Origin: Eleginops maclovinus
Lineage: Eukaryota > Chordata > Actinopteri > Perciformes > Eleginopidae
DNA length: 64,000 nucleotides
NCBI RefSeq assembly: GCF_036324505.1
Contig: NC_086352.1
Location: 22,787,637 to 22,851,636 of the forward strand
Direction: 5' to 3'
Under the pieces are notes generated by a model that made no database searches, was not told where the DNA came from, and saw nothing but the letters and a program-made list of their open reading frames with translations. Positions 31,860 through 42,196 of this stretch are shown here, one piece after another; within the stretch, counting starts at the first letter, position 1; every line of letters starts with the position of its first letter. The translations under genes were made by a program, and so were the position numbers.

Positions 31860-34800
31860 GTATATAGATATATATATATATATATATACACTTAACAAAA
31901 AATATACATGCAACAGTTGTTTTTGCTCCCATTTTTCAAGATCTAAGACTTTTTCTATTTCCCTCAAATATTTCTCACAAATCTGTCTAAATCTATGTTA
32001 GTGAGCACTTCTCCTTTTCCAAGTGTGTCATATCAAGATGCTGATAAGACAGCATGATCATTGCACAGGTGTGCCTTAGGCTAGGTCACAATTACAGGCC
32101 ACTCAAAATGATCAGTTTTATCACATAGCACAATGCCAAAGATTTCGCAAGTTTTGAGGGAGTGTGCAATTGGCAAATGTCATAATGTCCACCAGAGCTG
32201 TTACCTGTGAATTGAATGTTAATTTCTCTACCATAAGTCGTCTCCAAAGGCGTTTCTGAGAATTTGGCAGCATATCCAACTGGCCTCAACCGCAGACCAG
32301 TTGTTACCACACCAGCCCAGGACCTCCGTATCAGGCATCTTCACCTGCAAAATCGTTTAAGACCAGCAAGCCGGATAGCTGATGCAACAATCGGTTAAAA
32401 AACACTTTTTTTTCACTGTTCAGGGAAGATGGCAGACAGTGTGTACAGTATGGCATCATGTGGGTGAGCAGTTCGCTGATGTCAACGTTGTGAATCGAGT
32501 GGCCTATCGTGGCGGTGGGGTTATGCTATGGGCAGGCGTATGTTATGGATAACGAACACAGGTGCATTTTGTTGATGGTATTTTGAATGTACAGAGATAC
32601 CCGGACGAGATCCTGAGGCCCATTGTTGCGCCATTCATCCACCACCATCACCTCATGTTGCAGAATGATAATACACAGGACCCCTGTTGCAAGGATCTGT
32701 TCACAATTCCTGGAAGCTGAAAACATCCCTGTTCTTGCATGGCCCTCATACTCAATGGACATGTGTTAGGGATGCTCTCGATCGGCATATAAGACAACGT
32801 GATCCAGTTCCTGCCAATATCCAGTAACTTTGCACAGCCATTGAAGTGGAGTGGACCAACATTTCACCGGCCACAATCAACAACCTGATCGAACTCCATG
32901 CGTCGGGGATGTGTTGTACTGCTTGAGGCCAATGGTGGTCACACCAGATACTGACTGTTTTTCTGACCCCACGCCCCATCCGTTCCTACAGTAATAAATG
33001 TCTCTTTTCAAGATAAACCTGCACATTTTAGAGTGGCCTTTTATTATGTCCAGCCTAAGGCACACCTGTGCAATAATCATGCTGTCTAATCAGCATCTTG
33101 AAGTACCACACCGGTGAGGTGGATGGATTATCTCGGCAAAGGAGAAGTGCTCATTAAGACAGATTTAGACAAATTTGTGAACAATATTTGAGAGAAATAG
33201 GCCTTTTGTGTTCACAGAAAAAGTCTTACATCTTTGATTTCAGCACATGAAAAATGGAAGCAAAAACAAAAGTGTATAGAGAGAGAAGATGCAGATCTAT
33301 ACAGATTTTGTGTGTGACTAACTACTTTATTCTTTCTCTTGTTTTATTCTCCAACTGACGTAGTTGGGATTTAAGTACGCCCTCATAAAGTATGACACGG
33401 AGAAAGAGGAGCCTGTCAAAGACTCCAGGGGATTTTGTATTGAAGTCCCCAAAGGTCAGAAACCCCCCCCCCTCCAAAAGAAATACATTAGTCTTGACAT
33501 TAAGCTCTTACTAATAAACATCCTGTGCTTCTTGCTTTCACCGCAGGAGAGACCGGTTTGTTTGTGGGGAAGATCGAAGCAAGAGCTCCTTTCGCTGGCT
33601 ATGCCAAGAACCATCAGCAGACCGAGAAGAAGAAGCTACGTGACGTGTTTGTGAAGGGAGACCTCTACTTTAACAGTGGCGACCTTCTAAAGATAGACAA
33701 GGAGGGATTTGTCTTCTTTCAAGACCGAATTGGAGACACTTTCAGGTGAGTGGTTTGAATGAAGTTCATGAGCCGAGCGAATAATGGAGACCACATCTAG
33801 GAGCAGCTTTAGATAACAAATAGATTTGTTGACATTTGTAGAACATGTTAATCAGAAATCCCTGCCATGTTCATGTTCTCATTCTATATTTGACTTTTGT
33901 GGTCAATTAGTTGGAAAATAACTATTATAAAATAACCTATACTGTACATACTACCACTGCAAACTGAATTCTACGATGTAGGACACAACATTGCATCTGA
34001 CCTATAATCAGAAATTCTTTATTCAGAAATACTTTATTTATCCCAAATTGTGATTTTTTTTCAAAAATTAAAGGCCTTTAATTTAGCTAATATCATATCA
34101 GTTTAAGGATCATCATTTAATTATTATTTCATAATTCTGTGTTTGTTTGTTAATTGTGACAAACTGTTCCCAGTGCTAAATGAAAGCAAAGCAGCTATGT
34201 TATGCATTTACTGTCTTTGTTTTATTGACCCTGAATAAAGGTGGAAAGGAGAAAATGTAGCAACCACAGAGGTGGCCGATCATTTGCTCATGTTGGACTT
34301 TGTCGAGGAGGCTAATGTCTATGGTGTTAAGGTGCCAGGTAATAATAACTTTAAACTATTTATGGTGCTGAAAATCTGTAATTCATAAAAATGAAAGATT
34401 AGTTAAAGCCTCACATCTGATCATTTAATGTGTCTGATTGTGTTTTCATAAGACCATTTGGATTTATATAAAATGTCGTATGTCTAATAATTACACTACT
34501 GTTTACTTTTACCTTCACTCTAAAGGACACGAGGGACGAATTGGAATGGCAGCACTGAAGCTCAAAGAAAACATGGACCTTGACACCAAAGCTGCCTATC
34601 AACACGTCAAAAACTACCTCCCCAGCTACGCAAGACCACGCTTCATTCGCTTGCAGGTAAGGAAAGTCTTGCTGAATACATTTATAACGCATAACAATTC
34701 AGGATTTTTTTCTAAAAATGTCTCGTTTTTTATGGCAGGATACACTGGTAGTAACTGGGACGTTTAAGCAAATGAAGTTGAAGCTGGCAGAGGAGGGCTT

Positions 34801-35002
34801 TGACCCGGCTGCCATCAGGGACCCTCTGCTCTACCTGGAAGGACAACAACAACAACTATGTACCCATGACTCAGCAGATATTCAACTCCATCACAGACGG
34901 AAAAATCAGGCTCTGAATGAGTTCAGTGTTTATTGTTGGAATGTGAACCTCAAAATAGTACAATTGATTTTGAGGTTTGAAGTGAAACTGGATGTCAAAT
35001 AA
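29275..35002 (+). CDS. slc27a2: Very-long-chain acyl-CoA synthetase / FATP2-like, tandem copy 2, C-terminal frameshift
   Basis: Second FATP2-like gene, with exon sizes identical to copy 1 from exon 2 to exon 9. Exons: 29,275-29,755; 30,274-30,483; 30,609-30,767; 30,950-31,074; 31,290-31,484; 33,364-33,454; 33,547-33,745; 34,241-34,338; 34,526-34,656; and the last from 34,739. It retains the N-terminal hydrophobic anchor, [50 protein letters not shown] and [21 protein letters not shown]. In the last exon the frame breaks at about 34,841. One base too many before a CAA/AAC run moves the conserved tail (YVPMTQQIF...GKIRL, stop at 34,914-34,916) out of frame. As written, translation runs on to 35,002 with an unrelated 40-odd residue tail. 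This could be a sequence error, an allele, or a real C-terminal change. The catalytic domain is intact. Intron 5 is swollen by transposons. Confidence 0.9.
31625..31823. repeat. Tc1-type MITE with AAATTAAGAGACCACTT ends
   Basis: The left end (ACAGCCCCGAAAAAAATTAAGAGACCACTT, key part AATTAAGAGACCACTT) is mirrored at about 31,793-31,823 (AAGTGGTCTTTTAATTT...CTGAGCTTTAT). It is a non-coding element of about 200 bp in a TA-rich setting within intron 5 of slc27a2 copy 2. Confidence 0.65.
31824..31888. repeat. (TA)n microsatellite
   Basis: TA dinucleotides, interrupted by one ACG and one AGA, lie exactly between a MITE and a Tc1-like element. TA is the target of both element types, so the tract is a natural landing site. 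Confidence 0.9.
31888..33277 (+). mobile_element. Decayed Tc1/mariner-like transposon with long terminal inverted repeats
   Basis: An element of about 1.4 kb in intron 5 of slc27a2 copy 2. Inverted ends of roughly 220 bp match each other. The left TIR contains TCCCATTTTTCA, AAGACTTTTTCT, GAGCACTTCTCC and TTGCACAGGTGTGCCTTAGGCT; the inverse of each, with a few changes, occurs at 33,020-33,277. Between them the plus strand holds a broken transposase reading frame at about 32,140-32,900, with recognisable pieces such as [14 protein letters not shown] and a degraded QNDNA-like motif. Frame-breaking stops and an apparent internal deletion near 32,390 show that it is inactive. Confidence 0.8.
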
Positions 35003-35273
35003 TGATAGATGACATTCACAATGAACATTTAGGTACAGTACATTTCATGAGCTAATGTAGGGAATATTGCGAAATATTTTAGTTTGAAAATTTAAAACAT
35101 GATTGAACTGGGCAAAGCAATCTCAAATCATTGACCTGTGATCTTAGATTTGCCAGGAACTGAAAGAGCTGGCACAGCACCCGCATGGCTTAAACAATAG
35201 TAAATTGCTCAATCATCTACAGCTGAATTACTGTCTGTATCTAAACTACTGTACTTAACTGCTTTTAGGATCA

Positions 35274-38200
35274 TTATAGGAGCTTAGGTGCTGTGGTGGT
35301 TTCCAGTGGATTGGTAGAGGAAGCAGTGTTGGCAACAGGAGAAGAAGACATACAGTTCATTCTTCTGCAGGTGGAGGATAAGTGTTTTTGAGTTGCCTGT
35401 GAAACCTTCACAGGGCAGCAGAGCTGATGAGGCCCACACTGCACCCACTGGTTGCAGAAACTGGGCACACTGTAGAACTTTGTCAGCTTTTTCAGGACCT
35501 TTTTACCCAGGAGATTTGATGGCACTTCTGTAATCTTAAACATAGGACCAGATCCTGTTGATGGTGTGCTAGAGAGGGCGGCTGCAGCATCTTTGAGACA
35601 AGGCCTTTTATCAAAGTCGTAGCCGGACGGCGATCCGATGTAATTGTAAGGCAGAGGCTCGCTGCTGCAGCTGAGAGAGCGCATTGGTCTCCTAGATCTG
35701 TTCCAGGCCTTGTCAATCCACAGCTCCACTTGAGCCTTGTCAAGCCTGGAGACAGCATCCTCTCTCCCCTCAGAGTCGAGGTCTTCCTCTATCACCTCAT
35801 CTTTCCCTGATTTTAGTTGGTCTGCATTATTCAGAGCCTGAGTCTCAGCCAGGAGAGTGGAAGCTGTTTTGGAGATGACGCTCCAGTCCTTAAGGATGTC
35901 CTCTGCGGTGGTGAACTGTGAGGTCACTGTGAATCTGATGATACGCTTGGTGTTAATGTCTGCAGGGATGAGGTACATGGTGCCTGACCGCGTCAGTCTC
36001 CTCAGCAGCTCTTGGGTCAAAGTATTTCCAACCTAGAATAAAAAATATATAAATGTTGCAGGGCCAAAAAACCCAAAACCTCTCAACTAAACTGAAACAT
36101 TTAGAGGGAGACATTTCAAGGTTACCAGTTACCAATCATCTCCTATATTGCTCTGACCTTAACTAGCGGGCGTTGTAAAAAATGTTTTCCTTATAAAGGA
36201 ACTCACCTTTATATGATATTTTACTTTCAACAATGATTAGCTAAGACATGTTGCTTCACAAAGTTTGCTGCGTAGACAGTTCAAATCTGTGCAACCTACT
36301 TTTAGGCAGAAAACAACCAGGCCAAGGTGCCTCTCAGCGGGAACTTCGAAATTTGGGTCACTCCTAATGTGAGACTCCAAAAGCTTGGCCATCTCAATCC
36401 CCTAAAGCAAAACAAAAATATACATATAAATCTTTTAATTCAAAGACAAATAAAAGCTGTAGGATGTCCTAGTATTTCATGCATAAATAAATGTGCCTTA
36501 TCTGATAACATTGAATGTTTATTTCTTTCTTAAATACTTTGCATTAAATAACTGAGAGCCACTTACATGTCTGATATGAGCCTGGAGGTTTTTCAGTCCA
36601 AAGGAGCGCATAACAAACCAAAGTTTCAGAGAACGGAAACGGCGGCTAAGGGGAATTTGCCAATTCTGAACAGAAAAATTATGTTTCCTTTATATAAAAT
36701 GATTCACCGTGATAATTAAAAATGTAATTAGGTCATACTGTATGTTACCATGAAGTCTGTGGCTGCCTGTGAGTTTTCATGTCTGAGGTAAACAGGATCA
36801 ACAGTGAACGTCTGTTGGAGCTTATATTTATCCTTTACCCTGGAAAAACAAGTTCAAACAATATTAACAAATAAACGAGCATCCTTCTAGTATTAATTGT
36901 TTTTCACCTACTATCATATATACTATTTGAATTAATTGTACTATTAGGGTTATAGGGACAATGTAATCAAGTTAAAATACAGAGCATGAAACTGATGTCA
37001 GGTTTATAGTTACTGCTAATGTACAACTCTTGACCTTAGTTTGGCTTTTGCACTACAATGCAAGTATTAAAAGCTCTAATGACAGCTTTAATGTCATGAA
37101 AACACATTCAAATCAAACAAAAAACATGCTTTTTATCCATTATTTCTGAAGACCTATCTTTAGTGCTCTTACTCACCAGAAAGCTGTGCAGTCAAAGTGG
37201 ACCATCATCCACTTGGAAGGGTTGAACACAAAGGAGTCAGCGAGTTCAATGCCCTCAAGAGACCAGCGTAGCTCAGGACAGAAGTATGCTGAGCCAGCGT
37301 ACGCAGCATCAACATGGAGCCAGAGTCCCTCTTCTGCACCTGTAGAAGAGATTTAAATACAAGTGTTGTCGACGCAAATCTCCAAAAAAAAACAAAAAAC
37401 TCAGTGTATTATTGGGAGTGAATTTGAAGACATACAGACTGGTCCAAGTTCAGACAGATTGTCAAAGGCACACACTCCTGTAGTTCCCAACGTTGCACAC
37501 AGCTAAACACAGGAGAAACAAAACCACCGATAAGATAAAACGTGTCATTGTCAGTATTTGTTTTGTATCTTAACTATTTTAAACACAAACCTATGGTTTT
37601 TTCAGTTTTTATCAAACCAAATTTTTAATCATTATGTTTTAATAATACCACTTAATATTTTATATTTCCAGTACTTTTATCTAAACATAATGTAATACTA
37701 GAATGCCTTTTATCAGAATTCTAGCTAAGTAAAAATATAAGTGTTGTAAGCAAAATATATTTAAACGATAAAATTATATGTAATACAATAAAATGTCCAA
37801 TGACTGATACATTAGAGCTAGTTGAAACAACCTTATATTCAATCGTGCCCTTACGATAGTTGCCAGTATTCCTAAAGACTGTAGAAACTGTCATGGGGGC
37901 AGAACATACTTTAATAAACACTGGAATATTTTGGAAAAAACTCCACCTAAACACCCCCATGATTTCCACCAATCCTTCAGTCTACGTACCATGAAAGGGA
38001 CCAGTCCCATCCTCCTGTCTTCCTGTATGGCTTGTTTCAGAGTGTCTCCTCTCAGAGACAACTGCTCATCAGTGGGAAGAAACCTGATCTTCACCAAAGA
38101 GATCAACCCTGCCTTCTCAACCGAGGAATGAGCCTATAAAGGTAGTAAACATTTAAGGTCACTTTGCACCATAGCAGACAGATTTCTCTCCAATTAAGAA

Positions 38201-39783
38201 ATGTTGCATGTGATTAAAAGAAACTCTTGAACTAAAGGAAATCGGGGATTAAGGTTACACACTGCATTCCATATTTCACATTATCTGTCAGGTACCACAG
38301 TGTTTACAATTCAAAGGCAATTAAATATAGGTTTCAGAGAGATCCAGTGGAAACGTTCAGCGACAGTAGCAGTTGAGGTGAAAAATCGCAATATCAGACC
38401 CTGTGTGAGACTGACCTGATCTGAAGCGTAGGCCACAAGTCTTGAATTAAGCACAGAGTCGTCCACGTCCCGCTCGAGCTCAGGGCGCAGCTGCAACATT
38501 TTGTCTTTCCTGGCTGCCAGCAGGGCGACCAGTGTGCTCTCACTGACTGTGCTCTGACAGGAGGATTAGGCAGAAGAGAGAAATAAAAAGTTTCTAGAGA
38601 GAAAACTTTCAAGTTTGTGGTTTAAAAAAAATCTGATCAGGGTAGTCTCAAACCTGCAGTATGCCTCCACCTCTGCTGTCAGGATGGTAATGCAGGAAGA
38701 AGGAGGGAAGTCCCAGTGCTTTACACAACCAGTCCATCACATTCATTTCCAACTCAGTACATGCTGGGCTGGAGGCCTGTTTAAAACCAGCAACAAACGC
38801 TATCATTTATTTTTATGTATTCAATCAGAGGCTATTTGGCAAAAATCTTGTATGCGTAGGTCGTTTCATATCTATATGTAGAGACACATATCACGATATA
38901 GCATGTTTTCAGGTAATTAAAATGGTTTATTTAATAGAATCACGTGGAAAGCCTATTATTTAAACTAGTGATTTCCTAAGAACTTTAGTCTGAAATGAAA
39001 CGGTTTCAAGCTAAGTTATAAATAATGCATGCAAATGCAGATGGATCACATTAAGACAATAGTATCCTTTAACTACACTGGGATTTAAGTATGTACTTGT
39101 GATTACCATTTAAGAAAACCTCATTATGTTTATATATTTGATAACATCGCAATACGATTCCATTGAAAGACTTGAATGTAATTATGTTTTCTTAGTTGTT
39201 TCGAGATTGTGTAGAAGTTGTAGTTGCCTTACCCAGGTGAATCCAACACAGTTAATGGCATCGGCCAGCATGTCCCCAAGCATAGAGGGCCATGAGGTCA
39301 GACTGGGGTAGTAGGCGTGCATATGAGGGCTCTGCCAGTGAACCACCTGAGGGAGAAAAGGAGTCAGAACTTGCTTCAGAGCCATAGTTTCTGATTACTG
39401 ATACGAAAATGTTTGACAGGATAGGAACTTACTCCCGGCATGATAACTTTCTCGATATCCTTGAAGATGTTCTCCCAGTCCTCCGGCTCTGCAGGCGCAG
39501 TATCAGGGAGAAGCTCCCTCATGTAGCCCGGCTTCACATCTGGAATCACCCTCCTCTCTCTGATGGAGCCCAGGTACTGTGTGATGTAGTCCACCAGCTC
39601 CTTACCTGATCAGTAACAGACACTTTCACAGCTGCAATGATATTCCTATTGAAATTCATCTTTATTTTGCCTATTGTTTGCTAATCCTTATTTTCAGTGA
39701 GATATAACAGCACAGACAAAATAACTCTATACAGTAAAATGAAAGCTATCATTACCTCTGCGATTGTATTCCTCAGGCTGCAT
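35274..39783 (-). CDS. hdc: Histidine decarboxylase, complete
   Basis: PLP-dependent enzyme that converts histidine to histamine. Twelve exons join in phase: 39,756-39,783; 39,433-39,605; 39,233-39,346; 38,654-38,776; 38,416-38,553; 37,990-38,133; 37,436-37,502; 37,177-37,339; 36,749-36,839; 36,567-36,665; 36,300-36,401; 35,274-36,032. They give 666 residues (human 662). The start [17 protein letters not shown] matches MMEPEEYRERGREMVDYI. Family motifs are [47 protein letters not shown], and the cofactor-lysine segment [12 protein letters not shown] in exon 8. The long last exon encodes the HDC-specific C-terminal extension, including a [12 protein letters not shown] segment shared with human near the end. 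That extension separates it from DOPA decarboxylase. The 28-bp first coding exon is too short to show as an open frame. The gene converges with slc27a2 copy 2; their 3' UTRs probably overlap. Confidence 0.97.
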
Positions 39784-39876
39784 TATTATTTTCAGATGAG
39801 AGCTTTTTGGTTATATTTGTTGTGTGAAACAGCTTTCTGCAATGATGCTTTGTGTATCTAGTGGCAGAGATCACAG

Positions 39877-39888
39877 AACTATATATGT
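39877..39888 (-). promoter_or_regulatory. Candidate hdc TATA-like element
   Basis: On the minus strand GGACATATATAGTTC lies about 95-105 bp upstream of the hdc start codon, a suitable distance for a TATA box given a short 5' UTR. The assignment is by motif and spacing only; the surrounding DNA is AT-rich. Confidence 0.35.
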
Positions 39889-41123
39889 CCTGTTGTGAAG
39901 AGCACGCCCCGAATTGGTGACGCATTTGAACCACCAAACAAATGCCCTTCACATCTCTCCACATTTGCACCAAATATTTACCCTCCGCTGGTGGAAATTA
40001 TTTCCTTGTTCAGATCATTGTGAGATGATACGGTATGTAGAGTAATAGGACAATATTATCAACGGTGTAATTGACTCAATCCTTCGGTACCTCTAACAAA
40101 TATCCTTTATTGAGTTTATTGTGCAATGTTAAAGTAAATACCAATCAATTATGAACTCCTATTGTCCCATATAATGTAACCCTGAACATCAAATAATGTG
40201 TAAAATACTGTATTTCATATATATTGGCAAAATAGTTATTGAATTTAAGGAAATATAATGTACAGTTTTAATATATAATATTATATAACAATAATGACAT
40301 GAGTTGCTTTATTTTTTGTTGATTTTTATCCCTTTATTTATTCAATTGTGAAAAGGTGCACTGATGCATCATTGCGCATGAAGTGGATCAATTGTACCCT
40401 CTCTTAACTGATACAATTGAGATTTTCTGCCGTTTCCTCCTCTCATCTCGCCTTACCACATTACAAAAGATGACTAATAGAGGAAAGCGATATATATCTA
40501 TTGTTTGATGACTTTTCCCAAACAAATAAAGGTCTATCATAGGGGGAAATTACAAAGAAAATAATCTACCAATGACTAAAAGGGGATGATGTGGGCAAAC
40601 CTTATCGTTGCCTTATAAACTCTGACAAAAGCCAGATCCACACCTGGTCTGTTCACACACTGTGCTGTTTGCTGTGCTTTGTGCCCCACATGGACTTGCT
40701 CGCATCTAGTTCTTTGGAGAAGCCAATGAGTGGTGCATATCTAACCACAATTTCAAACACACTAAGCACACATCAGTGTTTTTCAGAGAGAGTTTGATGA
40801 CTGATGATGAGAGGCAATCAACTCATTCCATTGATTCAATGAAACTAATAAAGCACCAGGATGTTTATTTAGGCCATTTCGAACCTTTTATCCCCTTCAT
40901 TAATATCAACTTAGACTTTTAATAACTAAAAACATTATATCTATCCATCACGATTGCATTTTAACACTAATAAATCACCCATTCAAATATGGGGGGATGT
41001 GCATGCTTTAACATTTATTTTATAAGTTCTGTGAAAAGTTTCCAGTTCAGTTAAACCCACGAATCTGAGCTATAACTGCCACATAGACTTTTGATCCCAC
41101 CAAAGAAGGAAGTAGCCCAGTAG

Positions 41124-41192
41124 CGTGCGTGCCTGTGTGTGTGTGCGTGCGTGCGTGTGTGCGTGCGTGCGTGCGTGCGTGCCTGTGTGCGT
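41124..41192. repeat. (GTGC)n-rich microsatellite
   Basis: GCGTGCGTGC units alternate with GTGTGT units over about 70 bp. Confidence 0.9.
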
Positions 41193-41692
41193 GGTACAAT
41201 ACATAATACATAACAATAAGTAATATGGGATATAGAGCAGAGCACACTGTGACTATTGTGCTCCTCGTGGGCCTTTACATCTGGGAGTATGAGCCTGATG
41301 AAAGCAGGTTTAACATTGATTGTGCAATTAACATTACATCAAAGTCAAAGTGCCTCCTAATGGATCATATTGTGTTGCTTTTATTCAAATAAGATACAAA
41401 TATCAACATGACCCTGGACTTTATATTTCAAACCAAAAGTCGAAAACAGTTCATCGAAAGAGGATTGGGCCACTTAGTTTGACATGAGTAGAATTGGAAA
41501 GACACACCGACTAATGATGAGATGTAAAAAAGGAACAAAGCAAGGGTTTAAAGCTATTGCTACTTGGTTATCATACACATATAGTGTACTTTTAACTACG
41601 CTTTAGAAAATGTGTTATTATTGAAAAAAGGTCTGGTTTTATTGCATTTGTATTTTTAATATTAAATTTGTCATTGAAATGTTGATCAGGTT

Positions 41693-41814
41693 GTAATGTA
41701 CGGAGCCTCTCTGGTGACATCGGTGAGAATTTTTTAATTTGTGGCCACGGATTTTTCGTGGCCACAAATTTAAAAAAATCTCACCGATGTCACCAGAGGG
41801 GCTCCGTAGTAATG
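41693..41814. repeat. Near-perfect foldback (palindromic) element with 6-bp flanking duplication
   Basis: Two arms of about 51 bp (41,699-41,749 and 41,757-41,808) are inverse complements apart from two substitutions and a one-base length difference in the T/A run. They flank a loop of about 7 bases. The ends read TACGGAGC and GCTCCGTA. The hexamer GTAATG occurs immediately outside both ends (41,693-41,698 and 41,809-41,814), consistent with a target-site duplication. It has no coding capacity. It is best read as a very short foldback MITE. Confidence 0.8.
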
Positions 41815-41890
41815 GGCAGCTTTATAGTGGGAATTGTATAATATGTAGATGCATTTCAATACCACCTCATTAATAAGCAAATGTGATACA

Positions 41891-41892
41891 AA

Positions 41893-41942
<50 letters not shown>
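41891..41942. repeat. (CA)n(TA)n compound microsatellite
   Basis: About eight CA units run directly into about twenty TA units. Confidence 0.9.
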
Positions 41943-41946
<4 letters not shown>

Positions 41947-41993
41947 AGAGTTGTTATGTGTTTAGTGTTTTAGAGGTGAAGTATGAGTAAGAC

Positions 41994-42196
41994 AGTACAC
42001 AGAAAAAGTTAAACATTGACTTTAATTAAATGTATTATGTCGTCACGTTTCACATAATTATACTAGGTTAGTTGAAAGAAATAGTATTAAGTTGAACCTA
42101 TGTTTTATTATTTAAACTTAATATTATTGCCTTCAACTAACCCAATACAGTTGAGTTATCTATCTGTCAACTTTTCACATTTTTTGGAGTGTAGAT
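41994..42196. repeat. Probable MITE with internal inverted repeats
   Basis: TAGGTTAGTTGAAAGAAATAG near 42,064 is the imperfect inverse of a stretch ending TTCAACTAACCCAATA near 42,150. The outer ends (TACACAGAAAAAGTT on the left, CATTTTTTGGAGTGTAG on the right) also pair loosely. Limits are approximate. Confidence 0.4.

Noticed and set aside
34003..34060. TTTATTCAGAAATACTTTATTTATCCC stretch in slc27a2 copy 2 intron 7
   Set aside because: It looks like the extreme 3' end of a LINE, but is too short to assign with confidence.
35492..35758. Second minus-strand frame inside the last hdc exon
   Set aside because: It is an out-of-frame shadow of the hdc C-terminal extension.
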